Shown: positions 56,941 to 64,000 of the stretch, one piece after another | How positions within the stretch are numbered: the stretch's first letter is position 1 | Layout of the letters: each line of letters opens with the position of its first letter | Source of the DNA: Portulaca oleracea | Taxonomy: Eukaryota > Streptophyta > Magnoliopsida > Caryophyllales > Portulacaceae | Reading direction: 5' to 3' | NCBI GenBank assembly: GCA_029582165.1 | Contig: CM055877.1 | Coordinates: 36,910,749-36,974,748, forward strand | DNA length: 64,000 nucleotides | Program-made: the position numbers and the translations under genes | The notes under the pieces: model-generated | The model's input: only the letters and a program-made list of their open reading frames with translations | The model's database searches: none | Told to the model about the DNA's origin: nothing

Positions 56941-57650
56941 TGATTCAAACCCCACAATGTAAGAAAGTGTGGAGATTTAATTTGTTGAGATGAGGGAATA
57001 AGGGACGGAATATGAAATTTTTGTGTTGCTTGGGAAATCTCAGTCTCACTTGGTTTGCTACAAGGTAATGAGAAAGCCAAAGGTAGCTCGTCCTCACCAA
57101 GAGCATACTCATCCCGAGTTTCGCTCAACATGAGAAGGTTCCTCAACTCACTACCCATCCTGGTTTTTGAAGATTTTGTTTCTCGTGGAGAAATTGGGAG
57201 TAGTTTGATCTTCTTGCCCTTATGGGTGAAAGTATAAGTGTTTTCCAAGTCATAGTTATTAAAATCCCGATCTTGATCTACGATCATATGATTTTATGAT
57301 CCAAAATCCTCGATACGATTCTACTATTTACACACGATCTACGATCCTACATTGGTTAATTTCGATCCTAACTACCCCATGGATTCGAGTTAGGGTCCCG
57401 ATTTTAATAACCTTTTCAAACCCATTGTGAACGGTTTGCTTGTCGTATTGCCATGGGCATCCCAACAAAATTTGACAAGCACTCTTAGGAACAACATCAC
57501 AAACAAAGGAATCATCATATTTAGTATCAAAAGACAAATTCACTAAAACTTGCTTAGTTACCTTGACGCCATTGTGATCATTGAGCCAATGGAGTGACAA
57601 AGGACAAGGGTGTGGGAGTAATGGTAAGCCAAGCTTCTCGATCATAAAAG
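56941..57650 (-). pseudogene. Retroviral-type protease region, split by a MITE
   Basis: Minus-strand LPHPCPLSLHWLND, VTKQVLVNLSF and CDVVPKSACQILLGCPWQYD (57645-57430) match the post-catalytic part of gypsy proteases. The frame is interrupted after HNGFE and resumes LENTYTFTHKGKKIKLLPIS at about 57245 beyond the insertion. A stop lies near 57650 and the catalytic triad region is degraded. No RT follows. Confidence 0.75.
57254..57412. mobile_element. Small MITE in the protease gene, about 160 bp
   Basis: The ends read GTTATTAAAATCCCGA and, inverted, GTTATTAAAATCGGGA. The flanks TTTTCCAA and TTTTCAAA on the plus strand could be an imperfect 8-base duplication (hAT-like). The interior contains three ATCTACGATC-like words. 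Confidence 0.65.
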
Positions 57651-57732
57651 TAGACGCGACATTAGTGCAACTTCATCCATCAATGATAAGATTGCATACT
57701 TTACCACCCACGAAAAAACCTTGTTTGGAACA

Positions 57733-58690
57733 TCATTTCCTTTGGGCCTTGTCAAGAGGAGTTTCATGGGCATGCAAAGCTCTCCTCAATACAAGGGCAC
57801 CTCCTTGAACGGGCAGTACGGGAGCGACATCCTCTTCTTCACCGACATCCTCCTCATTGACAACCACTTCGGACTCCTCCTGTGCCCTTTGAAGCTCATC
57901 ATCAATATCATGGAACTCTTGGAAGGTCAAAGTTCGTCGGTTCGGGCAATCCGCTTGATAATACCCATGACATTTAAAGCACTTCCGACCTTCCATCCGT
58001 CGAGAAAGTTTCGTTAAAGACACTGTAGCAAGCCCGTTTCCTTTCTTAGTTCGAGGCATCGGTGTTGACTTGGGTGACTCACTTGGCTTTGAAGTGTCGG
58101 AGTAGGGAAAAGGCAGGTTAAAAGGCGAGAGGACAAGCTTAGTCGATGGCTTTTGGGTGGACTTTTTGTTTCTTCCCCTCTCAACCTTGAGAGCAAGACT
58201 ACACAACTCATCCAACGAATGATAAGATTGAATCTCAATCTTCTCGGCAATAGAGGGATCCAACCCATTCAAAAATCGCATCAAAGTATGCTCGGATTCT
58301 TGAAGGTAGAGTTTCTTGAATATATTCGCTCAAAGACCCTTTGCCTTGAGTAAGGGAGTAGAGTTTCCTCAAGACATATTGCTTGTATTTGTTGGGCAAA
58401 AAGTGCGCGATTCACCAATTGCTTCAACCTTACCCACGAGGTAATTTTCGATCGACCTTCCCTAGCCTGTTGTGCCTTAAAATTCTTAAACTAAAGTAAG
58501 GCGGCTTTGGTGAGTCTCAAACTGACAATCTTGAAGGATTTCTCGTCGTTGTACCCTTTGGTCTCAAAGATTCTCTCCATCATTTGGACCAATTCAAGAT
58601 ATTCATCGGGGTCACTAGAGCCATTGAATTCGGGGATGTCGATTTTGACGTCAAGTAAATTGTCACCAGGGGGCCTATCATGCACCTCCC
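57733..58690 (-). pseudogene. Ty3/gypsy gag with zinc knuckle
   Basis: An N-terminal gag part at 58685-58491 reads IDIPEFNGSSDPDEYLELVQ and MERIFETKGYNDEKSFKIVS. A broken middle follows, then a 183-residue frame (58284-57733) with FLNGLDPSIAEKIEIQSYHS, a basic serine-rich spacer and the knuckle CFKCHGYYQADC, which lacks the usual glycine and has tyrosine where histidine is expected. An acidic tail ends in HAHETPLDKAQRK. At least two frame breaks. Confidence 0.82.
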
Positions 58691-59274
58691 GACGAGGACG
58701 GCGTCGAGGGGAGCCACTATCATCGTCACTCGACTGAAAGGTAGAAGGATGACGGATAGGGCTTAGGGCAGGCCTCCGTCATTCAATTCGGGGTGGAGGT
58801 TCAAAGCAATGTTGTTCACTGGAATTGCAAGGTTCTAAAGAGTTCGCTCGAGGGTGGAAAGACGAGTCTCCATAATTCTAGCTCGAGGGCTACTCTACTG
58901 GCTTGATTCATCTCGATTGGAGTTAACTTCCTCGTCCATATGGAGAGAAGGGTAAGCGACGGTATGTGTTTGGGTTGTTTTTGTGGAGTTTGGGGGTTTT
59001 TCTTGTAGTCGGCTAGTGTTTGGCTAAGGGTTCTTTGTGTTTTAATCACATTGACATTTCATCGAACACCTTCTGGGCACTATTTTCCAACATCTCCTCA
59101 AAGCTCCAATTGACTTCAAAATCAACAAATACAAACACAATATAATGTAATCCAATACTCTTAGATAGCACAGGGAAATGACGAACACCAATATTTGCAT
59201 ACAATCCACAAAACCTAAAACAGAGAACTATATTAGCAAGAATGATGAAAAAGACTCAAGCTAAATCAAACCTT
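58691..59274 (-). other. Gag leader region
   Basis: Minus-strand fragments only, including a 77-residue frame at 59049-58816 without resemblance. A coding start for gag is not clear. Confidence 0.4.
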
Positions 59275-59288
59275 GAGCTATGATACCA
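59275..59288 (-). promoter_or_regulatory. Primer binding site of the gag-protease element
   Basis: The minus strand reads TGGTATCATAGCTC, close to the initiator tRNA-Met site, two bases from the LTR. Confidence 0.75.
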
Positions 59289-59290
59289 AA

Positions 59291-60104
59291 TAGAGCATTT
59301 ACCGCGTGGAGGGGAAAAAGATTAACTTGAGGAAATGATGAACTATCAACAATAAACCAAATTCTTAAACACCCACAAGAGTTGGATATGACCTTGTGGC
59401 AAGGAAAACCACAACCCAAGGCCTAACACCCCACCATGAACATCTTAAAGGAAATCCACCAAATATTCATGGGTTTTTGGCTGGGAAAAATCCGTACTAA
59501 GGACCTTGTGATCGAGAATAATCCAAAGTGACTTTTAGACTAGTGGCAGTCTATACTTATTCATTATTTTCTCGTAGCATCCCAGAATGAAATTCCGGCA
59601 CCAGAATGCTGATGTGGCAACTAGAGCACGTGCCCTTTTAATTAAAAGCATGCCACGTCAATTTTTTTAATTCTATTTTATCGTTTATTTTTTTTTGAGA
59701 GAATTTGATCATTATTTTGAAGTAATGGGAAGTGTATTAGGTGGAATACATAACCTAATTTTCCTTAAAATCTAAAAAACATTAGCTGGCTTTTGTTAAA
59801 CGATAAAATAGAATTTTAAAAAAATTGACATGACATGTTCTTAATTAAAAGGGCACGTGCTCCGGTTGCCACATCGGCGTTCTGGTGCCGAAATTTCAAT
59901 ATGGGATGCTATGAGGAAATAAGAATAAGTATAGACTGCCACCGGCCAAAAAGTCACTTTGAATTATTATTCTCGATCACAAGGTCCCTAGTACGGGTTT
60001 TTCCCAGCCAAAAACCCAATATTCATTAAAGGAGTGACTTGAAAACACCACAAAATTATTTGTATAAAGTTAACAAGGTTTGAGGGAAGAAACTTAGGGA
60101 AACC
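59291..60104 (-). repeat. 5' LTR of the gag-protease element, truncated
   Basis: It matches 55786-56050 on both sides of a 547-base MITE and stops at GGGAAACC where the Tat LTR begins. The remainder should lie beyond the window, right of that element. Confidence 0.82.
59471..60017. mobile_element. MITE, 547 bp, Mutator-type duplication
   Basis: The terminal inverted repeats start GGGTTTTTGGCTGGGAAAAA and stay similar for about 100 bases, with a second paired block inside (AATTAAAAGGGCACGTGC). It is flanked by AATATTCAT at 59462-59470 and 60018-60026, a perfect 9-base duplication. No coding capacity. The 3' LTR at 55960-55990 shows the empty site. Confidence 0.92.
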
Positions 60105-61413
60105 TGTAGACACCGGATTTTGTACCACGACAAGTATACAAATCACGCACAATAAGAAACGAGGCTAGAATGAAATCAAATCCAATGGGCTTTCCTCAAT
60201 CAAAAGCTACCGGGCCAACCCACCACAACAACAACCTTCATTTTTCACCCTTTCCACATACATATGCCCATCATTTCGAAGCCCATTTTTCCACAACTCT
60301 CGTTGACCCCATATATTTTGATAAGAGTAAAGTATACACCATAAGCTTTCCAATGCCTTTTGAATTGCCTCAATCGGAGTCTGGATGAAAGATTTATTGT
60401 CGTTTGAAGTTGCACTTAGCCAGTTGCATAGGCCATGCGGCCTACACCAACTCCTAGGCCCAGAAACCAGGCCCAAAAGGCGGTCATAGACCAGGACCCC
60501 AACGTAGAACGCAGGGCTACGATGAAGAAAACAGGCCAGCTTCCGCCTGCCACGTCACCGATCCGCGTCCTGACATGCTATAGGTCGCATGGCCTATGCT
60601 GAATAAATTCGATTTTTTGCGCTAATGCTCTCCCCCCAGATCTCTTGATTGTTGCCCTGACTATTTGATCCATGATCATGGCGTAGGTCATGCGGCCTAC
60701 GATTCAGCCATGATAATGATCATGCCTCCCTCCTTCCATCTTCATCTGCTTTCCTTCACCTATGAATACCTCTCACCTCTCCATTCATTTCATCAGCTAA
60801 TCCCACCAAAAAAAAAAACCTCCATACACTCACACTCTTTATTCTCTCTATATTATTATCCATTCTCTCTGTTTAATCCTTTTACAAAATCATCATTACT
60901 ATCACTATACTATCATCCATACACCATCTTTCTAGACATCCTTACAGTCATCCTTCCATCCAAGCTCTAAACCGAGGCCAATTCAAGGGATCGATCTTCT
61001 TTCCATCGTATCCACTATCTAGCAAGGTTTGATCATCTTTACTATAGTATTTAGTCATGTAATTTACATTTTAAATCCTTTATGTACGTGTTTTGTGGAA
61101 ACATCATGTTTTAATGTTACATGTTCAAGAATACAACGTTGTTAAATATTTGAAAACTTCTCCCCGCTCATTTCATTTCAAGTTCGATTCTAGTAGAGTT
61201 TGTTTTCATACAGGCGGATTTGAGAATTCTTTAATTCTCGAATTCTAACCTTGCCATCGGTTTCAAAATTCTGGTTTGTAGACCGGAGTAACTTTTTTTT
61301 TTGTTTATCAATTTTCTTAAATTGACTGGCGACTCTTATTTATAATCTTTTTTATTATTATACATGCACGTTTATTACACCAAAAAATTCATCAAATGAT
61401 CTTATATTTATTT

Positions 61414-62735
61414 GGGAAATTGGATTCTAATAATACGAACTTTGGGCCATATAAGACTTAATAATACGAACTTTCGATTTGGTTCTTAATAATATGAACT
61501 TTGACCCCTTGTTGCCCACAGTAACACGCCACCGAGTTAGGGTTTTTCTGACTCGGCGACGATCTGACGTGGCAACCGGAAAATTTTAGCTTGACTTATT
61601 TTGTTAGTTTGACTGCCAAGTGGATGACATGTCATCATTTTATTTTATTTTTTAAAAACTTTTCCTCTACTCTCATGTACATTTCTCTCTTTATTCAACC
61701 CCAATTTTCTCTATCATCTAATTCTGATTCATGATTTCAAAAAAAAAAAAATTCTGATTCATATAGATCTACATCTTCATCTTATCTTCTTCACCTCAAA
61801 TCACTCCCCAATTAGGGTTCATCCCAGAAAATTAGGGTTTGAAGAAGGAAGAAGAAGAAGAAGAAGATGTACATAAACAAACAACCAACAGAAAATTAGG
61901 GTTCATCCCAGAACCCCCAAATCCAAATTCCAGAACGGGAAGTGATGAATGGGAATGGCAAGAATGAAGTCTAAAACGACGAAGCGACAACCCCAACAAC
62001 GGAAGAACACCCGATCGAATTCCAGAACCCCCAAATCCAAATTCCAAAGTGTCGATATCATCCGAGACAATCATCCCGAGTCCACGGTCGGTCCATCGAC
62101 GGCGGCGCAATGGGAAAAAACGTCGGCTCCCTCATGGCCACTGGCCGAGCTCTGGGCGTCTCGGAGTAGCTGAACTAGAACTCGAACGGAGCTCCGGGGA
62201 GGAGGTAGGAAACGCCGGAGTCTCCGATGAGGATGCTCCGGTCGTCGCAGGTTTGGATTTGGGACCCGGATTGGGAAACCGATTTGTAGTATTTGGAGCG
62301 GTTGTGTGGGAGTTTGGTGAAGTAAGGGTGTTGGGGTTGGGATTTTGAAGGGGTTTTGGGTTTGTGTTTGGGAATGAATTTGAAGAATGAATTTGAAGAA
62401 GAGGAAGAAGTAGTCAGCCATGGCTGACTGAAAGAAGAGGAGGGGGAGGAGAGAGAGAAAGGGGTTAGAGGAGAAAAAAAAAAAGAAAAAAAGAGGAATG
62501 ATGATGTGGAAGAGAGGAAAGAAGAAGTTAATGCTCTCTAGATATCTAATAAAGTGAAAATAAACCCCTCCGGCTGCCAGCTAGGATCGCCACCGACTTA
62601 AGTTAATCTTAACTCGGTGGCGTGTTATTGGGGGCAACAGGGGGTCAAAGTTCATATTATTTAGAACCAAATCGAAAGTTCGTATTATTAAGTCTTATAT
62701 GGCAAAAAGTTCGTATTATTAGAATCCAATTTCCC
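61414..62735. mobile_element. Mutator-like transposon with captured exon (Pack-MULE), 1322 bp
   Basis: The terminal inverted repeats are about 130 bases and start GGGAAATTGGATTCTAATAA, nearly perfect. It is flanked by TATTTATTT at 61405-61413 and 62736-62744. No transposase. The interior from about 61900 to 62430 is GC-richer than its surroundings and carries an exon-like frame on the minus strand. It sits inside the Tat LTR. Confidence 0.92.
62058..62420 (-). pseudogene. Captured exon of a plant protein of unknown function
   Basis: The minus-strand frame reads, in order, [55 protein letters not shown], a TAG at 62175-62177, then [17 protein letters not shown] and [10 protein letters not shown]. 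It resembles plant proteins often labelled hydroxyproline-rich glycoprotein family, which carry an SYSETP...REP...RPWTG block; this is from memory. The TAG stands where a glutamine or lysine is expected. Longer open frames on both strands here are out of phase with this and show no family features. Confidence 0.55.
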
Positions 62736-63152
62736 TATTTATTTTTGTCCTAACTCACGACCCACCCAAAAGAAAATGGCATAAAAATTATCATAGGCCG
62801 CATGGCCTATAATAATTTTCACCATTTTCTCTTGGGCTAGAAGGGCCCGAGCCCAGCAGAATATGCGTCATAGGCCCAGCGGCCAATGACCCTCTCTGGT
62901 GTCGCGTTTCCTTTCTTTTGGGCCCAAGTTCGGATATAATAAATATAAAGTCATTAATAAAATAGTTCGGTGTAATTACATGTGTGTTGATTATAAAATC
63001 GGTCCTTAAATGAATAAAAGCCCCTCCTCTCTAAAACGTTTTCGAAAAGTAAAATTATCATTATTTAAGGATTAAGCAACCTTAGTCGGCTCTCGATCAT
63101 TAAGTAGCGCATCCAAAACAATTTCCTAAACGGGGATTTTCCGGGTCCTATA

Positions 63153-64000
63153 GATTGGCGACTCCATTGGGGACTTAAACTTAAAAATAGGCTAAAACTT
63201 GAAAAAATCGAGTTGTGTTGAAATTGTGAAGAGAGAAATTTTATTTATTTCACGATTTTATTATTATTTAAGGCATTTTGTATACTGGGCTACTCCACGG
63301 GTCTTTTGACACGGGAGCCCAAGGGCGACGGTTTAGGATTAACCTAGGATTTTTACCCGAGAGTGGGCGACCACTACTTGCGTGATGCACTCTACATCGC
63401 CAAGAATTTGGTTTGTCCTCTCACCCATGTTATACTCCGAGGGTTCCTTGAAGTCCGATGAGCAACACCTCACACACTTTATACAAAAATTTTATATGGG
63501 TGTAGTGCACCGAGCGGAGAACATGTGGTATCTCATCCAATCCCAACCATAGTAATCCATGAATGTAGAGCCTTGGTTTAGGATATCCCTCATGTTGTAT
63601 GCTATGTGAATATATGTGTTTCCCTTCCCCTTTTCTTTTTTTTTTATGTCGAACTTAATTTAGAGGCTTTGTTCTAGTCTATATAAAATTGATTGGATTG
63701 AGAAGGAGATTATTTCTTAATTAGGACAATTAACCTCAATACATTATGGCTAGCCCACTGGACGGGTCCATTTATGTACAAAGGTTGATTATTATAAGTT
63801 ATAAAATGAACTTGACTCACCTTTGATGATATTACATAGCCCTTTACGATGTTCTCTTAATATAGGTCCAATAATCAGACTAAAGTCCTACAAAGATTAT
63901 GGATTACGTCTTAGACAGCATAATAGTCACTAAGCTTGAGTAAATTAATTTATAGATTTAATTATTAAATCCACCACATTTATGACCGGCCCGTTGTTAG
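63153..64000 (+). mobile_element. 5' internal region of the second Tat/Ogre-like element
   Basis: The PBS TGGCGACTCCATTGGGGA is at 63156-63173, followed by a leader that matches 8011-8070 and 9403-9830, and from about 63680 the first unit of the 240-base repeat seen at 9830-11030. No gene before the window end. The rest of the element lies outside. Confidence 0.82.

Larger units (their letters stand above)
55786..60104 (-). mobile_element. Gypsy element with gag and protease only (TR-GAG-like)
   Basis: A direct repeat at 55786-56055 and from 59291 marks the LTRs. The 5' LTR is cut at 60104 by the next Tat element. Between them the minus strand carries a PBS, gag with zinc knuckle, and a protease region, then goes straight into the 3' LTR without RT, RNase H or integrase. 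This layout matches the TR-GAG class of non-autonomous plant elements. A deletion derivative of an ordinary gypsy element is the alternative. Confidence 0.7.
60105..63152 (+). repeat. 5' LTR of a second Tat/Ogre-like element
   Basis: It opens TGTAGACACCGGATTTTGTA, almost as at 6223, and ends GGGTCCTATA, where CA has become TA. Without the Mutator-like insertion it is about 1717 bases. Its middle differs from the left-hand LTRs: the GCCTAGG words are replaced by CATGCGGCCTA words. ATGAATA at 60759-60765 sits where the other copies have TATAAATA. Confidence 0.85.

Noticed and set aside
61832..62348. Arginine-rich and glycine-rich frames in the second Pack-MULE
   Set aside because: They are out of phase with the frame that has protein-family words, and their composition is that of GC-rich sequence read in the wrong frame.
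1..64000. tRNA or rRNA genes, or organelle inserts
   Set aside because: No cloverleaf with the usual TTCGA arm, no rRNA core words and no organelle gene fragments were noticed by eye. A program scan would be decisive.

Overview
The window is nuclear DNA of a flowering plant, probably a eudicot. It is AT-rich and dominated by LTR retrotransposons of plant lineages (Tat/Ogre-like and other Ty3/gypsy, SIRE-like and other Ty1/copia), with Mutator-like, Stowaway and PIF/Harbinger DNA transposons and one host gene, a NAC transcription factor with GT-AG introns. No tRNA, rRNA or CRISPR array was seen, and nothing looks bacterial. All lineage names come from recognising motifs by eye; no database was searched.

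Left third (1-26525), nested retrotransposons. A roughly 12.5 kb Tat/Ogre-like element (6223-18739) has both LTRs, a PBS and a PPT but no recognisable gag or pol. It sits in a SIRE-like copia element on the minus strand (5' LTR 20403-21248, gag 20342-18753, integrase and start of RT 6222-5042). Bases 1-5041 repeat 14156-19224 and are joined to SIRE RT sequence at 5041/5042, so the left edge is one end of a tandem duplication with a period near 14.18 kb. The SIRE element lies in an older SIRE relic (21249-23030). Next to that, a complete but internally deleted copia element (23156-26520) is flanked by the perfect repeat CAACC. A Mutator-like element (8080-9392) inside the Tat element carries a captured membrane-protein gene.

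Middle (26526-38000). A NAC090-like gene runs on the minus strand (exons 33748-33589, 31455-31109, 27260-26898). Its reading frame is intact except for one in-frame TAA in the last exon, downstream of the DNA-binding domain. Its two introns hold four MITE-like inverted-repeat elements, and a Stowaway MITE lies directly upstream of its TATA box. Beyond it lies a decayed two-gene PIF/Harbinger element (35461-37760).

Right third (38000-64000). A minus-strand Tat-lineage element has a 3' LTR near 40745-42122, a PPT at 42123-42139 and degenerate pol at 51200-55785. Between them, on the opposite strand, lie antisense genes for plant-mobile-domain-like proteins (42750-51192). These contain a 2.35 kb tandem duplication, one copy of which was later hit by a solo LTR (45003-46638, repeat TGACG). 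The pol carries a small TRIM-like element (54954-55627). Next is a gypsy element with gag and protease only (55786-60104), with two MITEs of its own. Last comes the 5' LTR and leader of another Tat/Ogre-like element (60105-64000), whose LTR carries a second Mutator-like element (61414-62735) with a captured exon.

Nothing in the window forms an operon or pathway. The only probable host gene is the NAC factor; the rest is layered transposon activity whose relative order can be read from nesting, target-site repeats and duplications.
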